The notes under the pieces are model-generated. The model saw only the letters and a program-made list of their open reading frames with translations. It had not been told where the DNA came from and made no database searches. This document shows, in pieces, positions 27,409 through 37,159 of a DNA stretch of 64,000 bases (the stretch's first letter is position 1; every line of letters starts with the position of its first letter). A program made the translations under genes and the position numbers. This stretch comes from Amylibacter sp. SFDW26 (GTDB taxonomy: Bacteria; Pseudomonadota; Alphaproteobacteria; Rhodobacterales; Rhodobacteraceae), in the NCBI RefSeq assembly GCF_009184395.1, contig NZ_WEIC01000001.1, forward strand, positions 452,047 to 516,046, in the 5' to 3' direction.

Positions 27409-28497
27409 ATGGGTGCGACTTTACTAGATATGACCGACAAAAAAGCAATGGATAAACAAAAGGCGCTAGAAGCAGCCTTGGGACAGATCGAACGCCAATT
27501 CGGCAAAGGCTCTGTTATGAAACTGGGGCAAGACAACCCAGTGATGGATATCGAAGCAACATCAACAGGCTCGTTGGGTTTGGATATCGCACTGGGCATA
27601 GGTGGTTTGCCCAAAGGCCGTATTATCGAGATTTATGGCCCTGAAAGTTCAGGTAAAACAACGCTGACTTTGCACGCTATTGCGGAAGAACAGAAAAAGG
27701 GCGGTATTTGCGCATTCGTGGATGCGGAACATGCATTGGATCCTGCGTATGCGAAGAAACTTGGTGTGAATTTGGACGACCTGTTGATTTCACAGCCAGA
27801 TGCAGGTGAGCAAGCTTTGGAAATCACAGATACATTGGTGCGTTCAGGCGCTGTTTCCATGGTTGTCGTGGATTCGGTTGCCGCTTTGACACCAAAAGCG
27901 GAATTAGAAGGCGATATGGGCGATCATCAGGTTGGTGCACAAGCACGATTGATGTCGCAAGCGATGCGTAAATTGACAGGCTCAATTGCGAAATCAAACT
28001 GTATGGTGATTTTCATCAACCAAATCAGAATGAAGATCGGCGTGATGTTTGGATCACCTGAAACCACATCTGGTGGGAATGCGTTGAAATTCTATTCCTC
28101 TGTTCGTTTGGATATCCGCCGCATTGGTGCGATCAAGGATCGTGATGAAATTGTGGGCAACCAAACACGCGTGAAAGTGGTGAAAAACAAAGTTTCACCG
28201 CCGTTCAAACAAGTTGAGTTTGATATCATGTATGGCGAAGGCATTTCCAAACGGGGTGAATTGATTGATCTTGGCGTGAAAGCTGGATTGGTTGAAAAAT
28301 CAGGCTCTTGGTTCTCATATGGGGATGAACGCATCGGGCAGGGCCGTGAGAATGCGAAGAATTATCTGAAAGAAAACCCACGTATGGCGCTGGATATCGA
28401 AGATAAAATTCGGGCATCACATGGTTTGGATTTTGATATGCCAGCTGAAGAAGCCAAATTGGTAAAAATGGATGACGATGCGGTTGTTGAAGATTAA
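27409..28497 (+). CDS. recA: Recombinase RecA
   Basis: 362 residues. RecA forms filaments on single-stranded DNA, drives strand exchange and stimulates LexA self-cleavage. Walker A is GPESSGKTT, with the preceding IEIYGPESS strand; [13 protein letters not shown]-type Walker B region, the [20 protein letters not shown] loop and an acidic C-terminal tail (DDDAVVED) are all present. AAAAAGGAAAAAAC precedes the ATG. SOS-controlled through the box at 27344 and closed by a clear terminator. Confidence 0.98.
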   Translation: MGATLLDMTDKKAMDKQKALEAALGQIERQFGKGSVMKLGQDNPVMDIEATSTGSLGLDIALGIGGLPKGRIIEIYGPESSGKTTLTLHAIAEEQKKGGICAFVDAEHALDPAYAKKLGVNLDDLLISQPDAGEQALEITDTLVRSGAVSMVVVDSVAALTPKAELEGDMGDHQVGAQARLMSQAMRKLTGSIAKSNCMVIFINQIRMKIGVMFGSPETTSGGNALKFYSSVRLDIRRIGAIKDRDEIVGNQTRVKVVKNKVSPPFKQVEFDIMYGEGISKRGELIDLGVKAGLVEKSGSWFSYGDERIGQGRENAKNYLKENPRMALDIEDKIRASHGLDFDMPAEEAKLVKMDDDAVVED

Positions 28498-28519
28498 ATG
28501 TGTCTGAAATTAAAGTTTA

Positions 28520-28555
28520 AAAGGCCAAAGGTTTTCTTTGGCCTTTTTGTTTTTC
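28520..28555 (+). terminator. Rho-independent terminator of recA
   Basis: Stem AAAGGCCAAAG / CTTTGGCCTTT with a 5-base loop, followed by TTGTTTTTC. It starts 23 bases after the recA stop. Confidence 0.9.
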
Positions 28556-28631
28556 ACAGTGACATGCGATAATTTCTTTACAGTTTTAAAAAATAATGGC
28601 TTGGTTCCGATATAGCATTTTAGGAATGATT

Positions 28632-29264
28632 ATGGCTTTTGAACTTTGGCTGGCTTTCGTGGCTGCATCCACCGCATTATTGCTTATTCCAGGGCCGACA
28701 ATATTGCTGGTGCTGAGCTATGCATTAAGCCAAGGGCGCAGAGTTGCCGTGGCAACCGCTGTTGGCGTTGCCGTTGGTGATTTAATCGCGATGAGTGCAT
28801 CGCTTGCAGGGTTAGGCGCTTTAGTCTTGGCATCTGCAACTTTATTCACTGCTTTGAAATGGGTAGGGGCTGCTTATTTGATCTATTTGGGTGTTAAGTT
28901 GTTTCGCAGTGCGCCCAATGCAAAGGTTGCAATACTCAGCGATGTTGTAGATTTGCCAATGTCCAAAGTCTTTAGCCATGCAGCGGCCGTGACGGCCTTG
29001 AACCCCAAGTCCATCGTATTTTTTATAGCCTTCGTGCCACAATTTATCACCACAGAAACGGCATTGTTGCCGCAGTTTTCCATCTTAATAGCTACCTTTG
29101 TTTGTTTGGCTGCATTCAATGCCTTAGTATACGCACTCTTGGCTGATAAGCTGCGCGAAAAGATTTCAAAGCCTGCTGTTATTGTTTGGCTTACAAAGTT
29201 TGGTGGGGCGGCATTAATTGCAATGGGAGTTGCAACGGCTACGTTCCGACGCGGAACGGTGTAA
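28632..29264 (+). CDS. LysE/RhtB family amino-acid exporter
   Basis: 210 residues, about six hydrophobic helices, in the RhtB/LysE amino-acid efflux family. The N-terminal LIPGPTILLVLSYALSQGRR contains the conserved G-P-x motif and Gln-Gly-x-Arg loop; FLIYLGVKLFR-like and TALNPKSIVFFIAFVPQF segments follow. Exports an amino acid or derivative such as homoserine lactone; substrate not predictable. The second ATG after TTTAGGA was chosen as start, giving the usual family length. The following gene begins 4 bases after its stop. Confidence 0.87.
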   Translation: MAFELWLAFVAASTALLLIPGPTILLVLSYALSQGRRVAVATAVGVAVGDLIAMSASLAGLGALVLASATLFTALKWVGAAYLIYLGVKLFRSAPNAKVAILSDVVDLPMSKVFSHAAAVTALNPKSIVFFIAFVPQFITTETALLPQFSILIATFVCLAAFNALVYALLADKLREKISKPAVIVWLTKFGGAALIAMGVATATFRRGTV

Positions 29265-29268
29265 ATTC

Positions 29269-29817
29269 ATGTCGCAGGTGACAATGGATGAATTGCAGGC
29301 TGCAATTCCTGATATTTTAGATGCGCCAAAAGATAATGTGCCCGTGCAAATACTCTGTTTGCGCCCTGATTATGGGGAAAGGCAGATTGTGGATCAGATT
29401 GAGTTGACCAAAGAATTTGGAATTCCTAGTGAACGTTGGTCAACAGCGGCATGGATGAAACTGCCCGATGGCAAACCTGATCCGCGTATTCAAGTTTCAA
29501 TTTTGAATAAACGCGTGATGGATTTGGTATGGCTGGATCGGGAAAATACACCACATCCAGGTGATCCGATTGTTGCAGATATTGATACATCAGAGGCGAA
29601 TATGCCGATTGGTACTATCTTGCAGATTGGAACCGCTGTAATCCGTGTAACCGATGCATTCAATGATGCCTGTGTGAAATGGAAAGTTCGTTATGGCAAA
29701 GATGCCAAGGACTGGATTGTACGGCCTGAAAATATCAAACACAAATTGCGCGGATTGCTATGCGAAGTTGTGATAGATGGGCTTGTTTCCAAAGGGGATA
29801 TGATCCGTAAGGCTTAA
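29269..29817 (+). CDS. MOSC-domain-like protein
   Basis: 182 residues. I read this as a MOSC (molybdenum cofactor sulfurase C-terminal) domain protein: a beta-rich domain with VQILCLRPDYGERQIVDQIE, NMPIGTILQIGTAVIRVT and a single conserved-looking Cys in DACVKWKVRYG, the position of the MOSC cysteine that handles sulfur. The family carries sulfur to or from cofactors, but the target is unknown. Starts 4 bases after the LysE stop, so co-transcribed with it, and its 3' end overlaps the convergent small membrane protein gene by 4 bases. Confidence 0.65.
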   Translation: MSQVTMDELQAAIPDILDAPKDNVPVQILCLRPDYGERQIVDQIELTKEFGIPSERWSTAAWMKLPDGKPDPRIQVSILNKRVMDLVWLDRENTPHPGDPIVADIDTSEANMPIGTILQIGTAVIRVTDAFNDACVKWKVRYGKDAKDWIVRPENIKHKLRGLLCEVVIDGLVSKGDMIRKA

Positions 29818-30071
29818 CTATCGTTTCCCTTTTTCGCTTCACGCCTGAAAAGAATGGCCAAGACAAGAGTTAACCCAAATATAATCGCAGGTGTTGTAAC
29901 CAATAAATTGAAATCTTCCCCGCTCAACATCCATGGGTATTTGACACTGCAATTCGTTGAGTTGACTGAACCAAAGGCGCAGGCCATGCCCATAACATAT
30001 ATATAAAAGAACGCCCAAAGTCCCAGAACGATTGCGGCTAGTATAAAGAATATAATGGAAAGAATTTTCAT
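29814..30071 (-). CDS. Small membrane protein, 85 aa
   Basis: Two hydrophobic segments (KILSIIFFILAAIVLGLWAFF at about 2-22 and TTPAIIFGLTLVLAILF at about 58-75) flank a loop with two cysteines (ACAFGSVNSTNC) that could be disulfide-linked outside the membrane. The longest frame is 31 codons longer, but GCAGGACACAC precedes this ATG and the upstream residues look non-coding. Unknown family. Divergent from alaS. Confidence 0.6.
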   Translation of the reverse strand: MKILSIIFFILAAIVLGLWAFFYIYVMGMACAFGSVNSTNCSVKYPWMLSGEDFNLLVTTPAIIFGLTLVLAILFRREAKKGNDS

Positions 30072-30215
30072 GTGTGTCCTGCGTGATGAAATACAGATGT
30101 GTTTATATAATGCTATCCTAGCTTTGTGGTAGAGTCGATAAAGGTAAACGTAAGCTGTGGACACCCGTTATCCCCTTGGATACAACGCTGTAAACGACTT
30201 AAGCGGAATAGCCAG

Positions 30216-32870
30216 ATGACCAGCGTAAATGACATTCGTGCAACCTTTTTGAACTTCTTTGATCGGAATGATCATCAAGTGGTACAAAGCTCGCCTTTGG
30301 TGCCGCGTAATGATCCGACTTTGATGTTTGTGAACTCTGGTATGGTGCAGTTTAAAAATCTGTTCACAGGTCAAGAAACACGTGATTATGTGCGGGCTAC
30401 TTCGGCGCAAAAATGTGTGCGCGCGGGTGGTAAGCACAATGATCTGGACAATGTTGGTTATACGGCACGTCACCATACATTCTTTGAGATGATGGGGAAC
30501 TTTTCCTTTGGCGATTACTTCAAAGAGCAAGCGATTACGCAAGCGTGGGATTTGATCACCAAAGACTTCGCAATTGATAAGGATCGTTTGTATGTGACGG
30601 TCTATCATACGGATGATGAGGCAGCGGATATTTGGAAGAAATACGCCGGCCTGCCTGATGATCGTATTATTCGCATCGATACAGATGACAACTTTTGGAA
30701 AATGGGTCCAACGGGACCTTGTGGACCATGTACCGAGATTTTCTATGATCACGGTGATCACATTTGGGGTGGTCCTCCGGGATCACCAGAAGAAGATGGT
30801 GATCGGTTTATCGAGATTTGGAACCTTGTTTTCATGCAAAACGAGCAGTTCGAAGATGGATCCATGGTGCCATTGGATATGCAATCCATTGATACAGGCA
30901 TGGGTATTGAACGTGTTGCAGCATTGTTGCAGGGCAGCCATGATAACTACCAGACGGATTTGTTCAAGGACCTGATCGAAGCGTCTGCACATGCAACGGG
31001 TGTTGATCCTTATGGGGATATGAATGTCAGTCACCGTGTGATTGCGGATCATTTACGCTCGACTTCATTCCTAATTGCGGATGGCGTTTTGCCATCGAAT
31101 GAAGGCCGTGGGTATGTGTTGCGCCGTATTATGCGCCGTGCGATGCGCCATGCGCATTTGTTGGGGGCGCAAGATCCTGTGATGCACAAATTGGTGCCAG
31201 CTTTGGTGAAACAGATGGGCCAAGCCTATCCTGAATTGACCCAAGGCCAAGCGATGATCGAGGAGACATTGCTGTTGGAAGAAACACGTTTCAAAAAGAC
31301 TTTGGATCGCGGTTTGAAATTGCTGGATGATGAGGTCAGCGGTTTGGGTGAAGGCGGAACCTTGGCGGGTGACACGGCATTTAAGCTTTATGACACTTAT
31401 GGTTTCCCTGTTGATTTGACCCAAGATGCCCTGCGCGAAAAGGGCATGACGGTTGATGTCGATGGGTTCAATGCAGCAATGGAAGAGCAGAAAGCCAAGG
31501 CGCGTGCGGCGTGGTCTGGCTCTGGCGAAGCTGCGGATGAAAGCATTTGGTTTGATATTGCTGAAGACAAAGGTGTGACAGAGTTCCTTGGGTATGACAC
31601 CGAAACAGCAGAAGGTCAGGTTGTGGCTGTCGTTGTGGATGGGGCTTTGGCGGATAGTGCAGACAAAGGCACAGCTGTTCAGGTTGTTTTGAACCAGACG
31701 CCGTTTTACGCGGAAAGCGGTGGTCAGATTGGTGACAGCGGTGTTTTGAAAACGGATGGTGCTACAGTTACTGTGTCCGATGTTAAGAAAAAAGCTGGCG
31801 TGTTCATTCACATCGGTGAAGTGAGTGAGGGCACGTTGACCAAAGGCGCAGCAGCTGAGTTAACAGTGGATCACGGTCGCCGTTCAGCCATTCGCAACAG
31901 CCACTCTGCAACGCATTTGTTGAACGAAGCATTGCGGAATGCGTTGGGCGATAATGTTGCACAACGCGGGTCGTTGAATGCAGTGGATCGCTTGCGTTTC
32001 GATTTCAGCTATTCCAAAGCGATGACTGCGGATGAAATTAAAGCGGTTGAGGCAGAGGTGAATGCTTATATTCGTCAAAATAGCAGTGTGGAAACACGGA
32101 TTATGACGCCTGATGATGCGCGTGAACTGGGTGCGCAAGCCTTGTTTGGTGAGAAATATGGCGACGAGGTCCGCGTTGTTTCTATGGGTGTTCAAGGCGG
32201 CTCTGGTAAGGGATTGGATAAGAATACTTATTCGCTTGAATTATGTGGCGGTACGCATGTCAGCCAATTGGGTCAGATCGGTTTGTTTGCCTTGTTAAGT
32301 GAAAGCGCATCGTCAAACGGTGTGCGCCGTATCGAAGCGCTGACTGGGCAAGAAGCGTTAAAGCATCTGACGGGACAATCCGCTGCTTTGGCAGGTGTTG
32401 CTGGTACTTTGAAAGCAAAGCCAGAGGATGTGTCCGTGCGCGTTCAGGCGTTGCTGGATGAGCGTAAAGCGTTGCAAAACGAAGTGGCAGAGCTGCGCAA
32501 AGCGGTTGCTATGGGCGGCGGTGGTCAATCTGCCGAGGCTGAGGATGTGAATGGTGTGCCGTTCTTTGCGCAAGTGCTGAAAGATGTGCCAGGCAAAGAC
32601 CTGCGCGGTTTGATTGATGAGCATAAGAACCGTTTGGGCTCTGCTGTGATCCTGTTGATTTCAGATGCGGGCGGCAAAGCGGCTGTTGCGGCTGGTGTGA
32701 CCGATGATTTGACAAGCAAAGTGAGTGCTGTGGATGTTGTGAAAGCAGCAGCTGCGGAATTGGGCGGCAAAGGCGGCGGTGGCCGTCCTGATATGGCGCA
32801 AGCGGGTGGTGCGGATGCAGCAAACGCAGATAAGGCGGTTGCGGTCGCGAAAACAGTTTTAGGAGCATAA
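30216..32870 (+). CDS. alaS: Alanyl-tRNA synthetase
   Basis: 884 residues, class II synthetase charging tRNA-Ala. Motif 1 region ([20 protein letters not shown]), the editing-domain zinc motif [12 protein letters not shown] with CGGTH further on, and a C-terminal coiled coil ending in a glycine-rich [13 protein letters not shown] are all present. The start was moved 30 codons into the longest frame to [12 protein letters not shown], the usual N-terminus. It is followed 3 bases later by a DUF1330 gene, and its location after recA is standard for Rhodobacteraceae. Confidence 0.97.
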   Translation: MTSVNDIRATFLNFFDRNDHQVVQSSPLVPRNDPTLMFVNSGMVQFKNLFTGQETRDYVRATSAQKCVRAGGKHNDLDNVGYTARHHTFFEMMGNFSFGDYFKEQAITQAWDLITKDFAIDKDRLYVTVYHTDDEAADIWKKYAGLPDDRIIRIDTDDNFWKMGPTGPCGPCTEIFYDHGDHIWGGPPGSPEEDGDRFIEIWNLVFMQNEQFEDGSMVPLDMQSIDTGMGIERVAALLQGSHDNYQTDLFKDLIEASAHATGVDPYGDMNVSHRVIADHLRSTSFLIADGVLPSNEGRGYVLRRIMRRAMRHAHLLGAQDPVMHKLVPALVKQMGQAYPELTQGQAMIEETLLLEETRFKKTLDRGLKLLDDEVSGLGEGGTLAGDTAFKLYDTYGFPVDLTQDALREKGMTVDVDGFNAAMEEQKAKARAAWSGSGEAADESIWFDIAEDKGVTEFLGYDTETAEGQVVAVVVDGALADSADKGTAVQVVLNQTPFYAESGGQIGDSGVLKTDGATVTVSDVKKKAGVFIHIGEVSEGTLTKGAAAELTVDHGRRSAIRNSHSATHLLNEALRNALGDNVAQRGSLNAVDRLRFDFSYSKAMTADEIKAVEAEVNAYIRQNSSVETRIMTPDDARELGAQALFGEKYGDEVRVVSMGVQGGSGKGLDKNTYSLELCGGTHVSQLGQIGLFALLSESASSNGVRRIEALTGQEALKHLTGQSAALAGVAGTLKAKPEDVSVRVQALLDERKALQNEVAELRKAVAMGGGGQSAEAEDVNGVPFFAQVLKDVPGKDLRGLIDEHKNRLGSAVILLISDAGGKAAVAAGVTDDLTSKVSAVDVVKAAAAELGGKGGGGRPDMAQAGGADAANADKAVAVAKTVLGA

Positions 32871-32873
32871 AAC

Positions 32874-33164
32874 ATGGCAGCTTATTGCATGGTTCAAATC
32901 AACGTTCATGATGCGGATGAATACGGTAAATATGTAGAGTTGGCAGGTCCTGCTGTTGCAAAATATGGTGGGGAGTTTTTGGTGCGCGGTGGCAAATGCG
33001 TGACCAAAGAAGGGCCAGAACAATTGCGCAACGTGATCATTCGTTTTGAAGATTTTGATACGGCTGTGAAGTTCTATGATGGACCAGAGTATCAAGAAGC
33101 TTTGGGCTTTGCGCTGGCAGATGGTGTGTCCACACGCAACTATACAATCGTTGAAGGTCTGTAA
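32874..33164 (+). CDS. DUF1330 family protein
   Basis: 96 residues with the ferredoxin-like alpha/beta-barrel dimer fold of DUF1330: MAAYCMVQINVHDADEYGKY, GEFLVRGGKC, EQLRNVIIRFEDFDTAVKFY and YQEALGFALADG. No reaction is established for the family. Only 3 bases after alaS and 9 bases before the NUDIX gene, so it is the middle gene of a three-gene operon. Confidence 0.88.
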   Translation: MAAYCMVQINVHDADEYGKYVELAGPAVAKYGGEFLVRGGKCVTKEGPEQLRNVIIRFEDFDTAVKFYDGPEYQEALGFALADGVSTRNYTIVEGL

Positions 33165-33173
33165 GACCAAACA

Positions 33174-33743
33174 ATGACTGATTTCATTCGCCATATTTCC
33201 AAGACGGTATTGGTGGATGGATGGAAGCGGTTTTCTGAATTCACATATGAGCTGCGCAACCGTGATGGGTCATGGCAGAAACAAACGCGTGAAGTGTATG
33301 AGCGCGGTTCTGCGGTGACGTGTTTGTTGCGTAATCCTAATACGGATAATGTTTTATTAACACGTCAATTTCGATTGCCATGTCATTTGATTGGGCGTGA
33401 TGCGTTTCTGATTGAAGCCCCTGCTGGGATGTTGGATGGGGCTGATCCTGTCGAACGGATGCGGTTGGAATTGGAAGAGGAAACGGGGTTTTCTGTTTCT
33501 AAAATGACCCGATTGTTTGATTTGATTTCATCGCCCGGTGGGGTGGATGAAACAGTGGTGTATTATGTCGGTGAATACCGTGCATCTGATCGGGTATCCG
33601 ATGGGGGTGGTGTTGTTGATGAGGGCGAAGATATTGAAGTTTTGGAAGTACCCTTAGATGATGCACTGCATATGATCACCACGGGCGAGATTTATGACGC
33701 GAAAACAGTGATCTTACTTCAACACTATGCGCTACAGCGGTAG
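33174..33743 (+). CDS. NUDIX hydrolase (ADP-ribose/GDP-mannose pyrophosphatase-like)
   Basis: 189 residues. The NUDIX box is GMLDGADPVERMRLELEEETGF; the usual Arg before the first Glu of REUXEEXGU is replaced by Leu here, while the three metal-binding Glu residues remain. The N-terminal domain-swapping region (KTVLVDGWKRFSEFTYEL) resembles NudF/NudK pyrophosphatases, which cleave ADP-ribose or GDP-mannose. Last gene of alaS-DUF1330-NUDIX; its end overlaps the convergent Lrp gene by 12 bases. Confidence 0.85.
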   Translation: MTDFIRHISKTVLVDGWKRFSEFTYELRNRDGSWQKQTREVYERGSAVTCLLRNPNTDNVLLTRQFRLPCHLIGRDAFLIEAPAGMLDGADPVERMRLELEEETGFSVSKMTRLFDLISSPGGVDETVVYYVGEYRASDRVSDGGGVVDEGEDIEVLEVPLDDALHMITTGEIYDAKTVILLQHYALQR

Positions 33744-34187
33744 TGCTGTTGTTTCCTTAATCTCTTCCATCACGAAACTGGCGGATACATCAGCCAAGGT
33801 CACCTTTTGAATTAGACGCTGGTATAGACGGTCATAGGCGGCCATATCTGCGACTTGAGCGCGGATCAGATAGTCCAGATCGCCACTCATGCGGTATGCG
33901 CCCAAGATTTCAGGCATAGAGCGTGTGGCGCTGGCAAATTGGTTTAACCAATCGGGATCGTGCTTGTTGGTTCTAACTGAAATAAACACACTTAAGCCCA
34001 CATCCAGTTTTTCGGCGTCTAATATGGCGACACGCGATTTGATAAAACCTGCGTCCTCTAAGTTTTTGATGCGGCGCCAACAGGCATTGCGGGACAGACC
34101 AACGGATTCGCCTAAATCCTCTAGGCCTAGTGTGGCGTCGCGTTGCAAGTGTTGCAGTATTTGTGTGTCTATGTGATCTATTTTCAT
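33732..34187 (-). CDS. Lrp/AsnC family transcriptional regulator
   Basis: 151 residues. An N-terminal helix-turn-helix (IDTQILQHLQRDATLGLEDL, SVGLSRNACWRRIKNLEDAG) is followed by a RAM ligand-binding domain (VFISVRTNKHDPDWL, AYRMSGDLDYLIRAQVADM). Regulates amino-acid metabolism or transport in response to an amino acid. It is divergent from the DUF6356/amidotransferase pair; the 112-base gap contains imperfect TTTTCAC-AATA / TATTGTGTGAAAA arms that could be its site. Confidence 0.9.
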   Translation of the reverse strand: MKIDHIDTQILQHLQRDATLGLEDLGESVGLSRNACWRRIKNLEDAGFIKSRVAILDAEKLDVGLSVFISVRTNKHDPDWLNQFASATRSMPEILGAYRMSGDLDYLIRAQVADMAAYDRLYQRLIQKVTLADVSASFVMEEIKETTALPL

Positions 34188-34299
34188 AAAGTTACTATAT
34201 ACTGGGATATTTTCACAATAAAGAAGAAAATTACCTTAACTTTGGGACGTTTTTACGTTGGGCGTCTGATATTGTGTGAAAAACAACAGGAGTAGCCCC

Positions 34300-34503
34300 A
34301 TGATACGCAAAATTTTCCTAGATCACCCAGCATCTGTAGATGAGACATTTATTGAGCATTTCTTCTTTGCTTTGAAGTTTTCGTCCACTTTGTTTGCCGC
34401 TGCTTTCGCTGCATTGCTTCACGCCTTTGTGCCTTGTGCGTGTGAAAAAACGGCGAGTAAGATCGTTGCTAAGCTATATGCAAAGACGCATAATCGAGGT
34501 GCT
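34300..34503 (+). CDS. DUF6356 family small protein
   Basis: 67-68 residue protein with MIRKIFLDHPASVDETFIEH at the start, a hydrophobic centre (FALKFSSTLFAAAFAALLHA) and the FVPCACEKTASKIV cysteine pair near the end, which I recognise as the DUF6356 family of short membrane proteins in Rhodobacteraceae. AACAGGAG precedes the ATG. Its stop TAA shares a base with the start of the amidotransferase gene (TAATG), so the two are co-translated. Function unknown. Confidence 0.75.
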
Positions 34504-34505
34504 TA

Positions 34506-35303
34506 ATGTGTAGATGGGCGGCCTATATTGGCGAACCTGTTTTTATCGAAGGACTTTTGTTTGACCCGAGCCATTCGTTGATCAAGCAAAGTAAGCAGGC
34601 TGAAGAATGTAAAACGGCGATTAATGCCGATGGGTTTGGATTGGCGTGGTATCACGCAAGGCCAGAGCCGGGATTGTACCGTGATGTGTACCCTGCGTGG
34701 TCCGATCCGAATTTGAAATCCATTGCCAGTCAAATTCAAACGGGGTTGTTTTTGGCGCATGTGCGTGCCTCCACGGGATCTGCGATCAGTCGTAACAATT
34801 GCCATCCGTTTGCTGTGGGCAATTGGAGTTTCATGCACAACGGCCAAATTGGTGGGTTTGAGATGTTTCGTAAAAAGGCGGATATGTTGATCCCAGATGA
34901 GTTGTATCAATACCGCAAGGGGGCGACGGACAGCGAAGTGCTGTTTTTATTGGCTTTGGGGTATGGGTTGAACAAGCATCCCTCTAAAGCATTGTCGCGT
35001 GCCGTTTTGGAAATGCAGGGCATGTCAGAGCAATATGGCACGGGGCCTGCAATGCGGTTGTCTGCGGCATTTTCAAATGGGAATGATCTCTATGCGGTGC
35101 GTTATGCGTCAGATGATCGTGCGCCGTCTTTGTATTATCGCCGTAATGAAGATCAAAACGGATGGGCCGTTGTTTCAGAACCTTTGGATATGTCCGAAGA
35201 GGGTTGGATTGAGGTTCAGAACGGTGAGATGTGTTGTTTTCGCAAAAACGGCGTGCATAAAACGCAGTTTTTGTCAGAGTGCCATGAACCAATCGCTGTT
35301 TAA
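34506..35303 (+). CDS. Class II glutamine amidotransferase family protein (YafJ-like)
   Basis: 265 residues. The N-terminus MCRWAAYIGEPVFIEGLLF exposes Cys2 as the catalytic nucleophile after Met removal, and LAHVRASTGSAISRNNCHPF with FMHNGQIGGF provides the glutamine-binding loops of class II amidotransferases. Stand-alone proteins of this kind include YafJ and EgtC-like hydrolases. No synthetase domain is attached, so the amide acceptor is unknown. Coupled to the DUF6356 gene; convergent with the SMR gene (4-base overlap). Confidence 0.85.
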   Translation: MCRWAAYIGEPVFIEGLLFDPSHSLIKQSKQAEECKTAINADGFGLAWYHARPEPGLYRDVYPAWSDPNLKSIASQIQTGLFLAHVRASTGSAISRNNCHPFAVGNWSFMHNGQIGGFEMFRKKADMLIPDELYQYRKGATDSEVLFLLALGYGLNKHPSKALSRAVLEMQGMSEQYGTGPAMRLSAAFSNGNDLYAVRYASDDRAPSLYYRRNEDQNGWAVVSEPLDMSEEGWIEVQNGEMCCFRKNGVHKTQFLSECHEPIAV

Positions 35304-35635
35304 TGCGGTGTGCTGTTTGAAAACACGTTGATTACGATCACGCCCAACATGATCAAGCCGATGCCGATGTAGGCGGCTAAATCCAAACTCTGTTTGAAAA
35401 TTACGATGCCGATGATGGTGATTAAGACAATCCCCAATCCCGACCATAATGCGTAGACCACGCCAATGGGCATGTATTTTAGGGTGAGGGATAGAAAATA
35501 AAATGCTGCGCCAAAACAGATCAATACGCCAATACTGGGCAGGGGTTTTGTGAACTCTGCGCTGGCTTTGATACAGGCTGTGCCTGCGGTTTCACAGACA
35601 ACGGCGATGATCAGATAGATGTAATGTACTGGCAT
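35300..35635 (-). CDS. SMR family multidrug/quaternary ammonium exporter
   Basis: 111 residues with four hydrophobic helices of the small multidrug resistance family. The family Glu in the first helix (IIAVVCETAGTACIKAS), the YALWSGLGI region in the third and LIMLGVIVINVF in the fourth match EmrE/QacE/SugE types. The longest frame starts 4 codons earlier at TTG; the ATG at 35635 was chosen. Exports cationic drugs, guanidinium or polyamines by proton exchange; exact subgroup not decided. Confidence 0.88.
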   Translation of the reverse strand: MPVHYIYLIIAVVCETAGTACIKASAEFTKPLPSIGVLICFGAAFYFLSLTLKYMPIGVVYALWSGLGIVLITIIGIVIFKQSLDLAAYIGIGLIMLGVIVINVFSNSTPH

Positions 35636-35647
35636 TTGATATCCCAA

Positions 35648-35677
35648 TAAAAAAGGGCGGCTTATAAAGCCGCCCCT
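35648..35677 (-). terminator. Rho-independent terminator of icd
   Basis: Nine-bp stem GGGCGGCTT / AAGCCGCCC with a 3-base loop; on the minus strand it is followed by TTTTTT, 20 bases past the icd stop. It separates icd from the SMR gene. Confidence 0.92.
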
Positions 35678-35697
35678 GAATGCTAATCTGCTTTGGC

Positions 35698-36912
35698 TTA
35701 ACCTGCCAAGGCTTTGTTTAGGTTCTCGTCGATTTTTTCCAAGAAACCTTCTGTTGTGAGCCAGCCTTGGTTTGGACCAACCAATAGAGCCAAGTCTTTG
35801 GTCATATGGCCGTTTTCAACAGTGTTGATGATTGTTTTTTCCAAAGTCACGGCAAATTCTTTTAGCTTTTCGTTGCCGTCTAGTTTTGCGCGGTGCTTTA
35901 GACCACCTGTCCATGCATAGATAGATGCGATGGAGTTTGTTGATGTGGCTTCGCCTTTTTGGTGCTGGCGGTAGTGACGTGTCACTGTGCCGTGTGCTGC
36001 TTCTGCTTCGACAATCTTGCCGTCTGGTGTCATCAACTGTGATGTCATCAGGCCCAGTGAACCGTAACCTTGTGCCACTGTGTCTGATTGCACGTCGCCA
36101 TCGTAGTTTTTACAGGCCCAAACATAACCACCTGACCATTTCAGGGCAGAGGCAACCATATCATCGATCAAGCGGTGCTCGTAGTGAATGCCAGCTTTTT
36201 TGAACTCTTCTTCGAATTCGTTTTCATAGACTTCTTGGAAGATGTCTTTGAAACGACCGTCATAGGCTTTTAGGATTGTGTTCTTTGTTGACAGATACAC
36301 AGGCCAACCAAGGTTCAAACCGTAGTTCATTGAGGCGCGTGCAAAGTCATAGATAGAGGCATCAAGGTTATACATACCCATTGTGATGCCTGAACCTGGT
36401 GCATCGAACATGTCTTTTTCGATGATTGTGCCGTCTTTACCTTCGAATTTAATTGAAAGTTTACCTTCGCTTGGGAAAAGGAAGTCTGTTGCTTTGTATT
36501 GGTCGCCAAATGCGTGGCGGCCCACAACGATTGGCTTTGTCCAACCTGGGACAAGGCGTGGAACGTTGCTACAGATGATTGGCTGGCGGAAGATCACACC
36601 GCCAAGGATGTTGCGGATTGTGCCGTTTGGCGAACGCCACATCTTTTTCAAACCGAACTCTTCTACGCGCGCTTCATCTGGTGTGATGGTCGCACATTTT
36701 ACGCCAACGCCGTATTTTTTGATGGCTTCAGCGGAATCGATTGTGATTTGGTCGTTGGTTTCGTCACGGACTTCCATGCCGAGGTCATAGTATTTCAAAT
36801 CGATGTCTAGATATGGAAGGATGAGTTTCTCTTTGATGAAGTGCCAAATAATGCGTGTCATTTCATCACCGTCTAACTCTACGACAGGATTTTCTACTTT
36901 GATCTTGGTCAT
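35698..36912 (-). CDS. icd: NADP-dependent isocitrate dehydrogenase
   Basis: 404 residues. Converts isocitrate to 2-oxoglutarate with NADP in the TCA cycle. [41 protein letters not shown] and [17 protein letters not shown] belong to the eukaryote-like homodimeric IDH typical of alphaproteobacteria, not the enterobacterial type. Single-gene unit with its own terminator; a GTATAC-aaat-GTATAC dyad lies 70 bases upstream of the start. gltA, the preceding TCA step, is also in the window. Confidence 0.96.
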   Translation of the reverse strand: MTKIKVENPVVELDGDEMTRIIWHFIKEKLILPYLDIDLKYYDLGMEVRDETNDQITIDSAEAIKKYGVGVKCATITPDEARVEEFGLKKMWRSPNGTIRNILGGVIFRQPIICSNVPRLVPGWTKPIVVGRHAFGDQYKATDFLFPSEGKLSIKFEGKDGTIIEKDMFDAPGSGITMGMYNLDASIYDFARASMNYGLNLGWPVYLSTKNTILKAYDGRFKDIFQEVYENEFEEEFKKAGIHYEHRLIDDMVASALKWSGGYVWACKNYDGDVQSDTVAQGYGSLGLMTSQLMTPDGKIVEAEAAHGTVTRHYRQHQKGEATSTNSIASIYAWTGGLKHRAKLDGNEKLKEFAVTLEKTIINTVENGHMTKDLALLVGPNQGWLTTEGFLEKIDENLNKALAG

Positions 36913-36981
36913 GTGTAACCTCTGGTTATTGGAATCGGAACTTGGCTTATCTATCCCAAGTATCGAAAAATTGAAAGGTCA

Positions 36982-36997
36982 GTATACAAATGTATAC
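36982..36997. promoter_or_regulatory. 16-bp dyad upstream of icd
   Basis: GTATACAAATGTATAC: two self-complementary GTATAC halves 4 bases apart, between icd (minus) and trmJ (plus), 70 bases from the icd start. Symmetry and place suggest a dimeric repressor or activator site; the protein is unknown. Confidence 0.45.
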
Positions 36998-37159
36998 GGA
37001 CTTTATGTGTAAAGTTTGCGTGCTTTAAGCCACTATAACCGCTGTACTAAGGGAATACGAATTTTATGTGACACTGGTTACTTATGCGTGTGCGGTAGCT
37101 TGCACTTAATCTAAGTGGAGCGTATCACGCTGCCAACGACTTTTGGAGCCCTAAAACAC

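Noticed and set aside
31071-31811. Long reading frame of 246 codons antisense to alaS
   Set aside because: It lies fully inside alaS, has a Cys/Ile/His-rich unlikely composition and no ribosome-binding site; a shadow of the coding strand.
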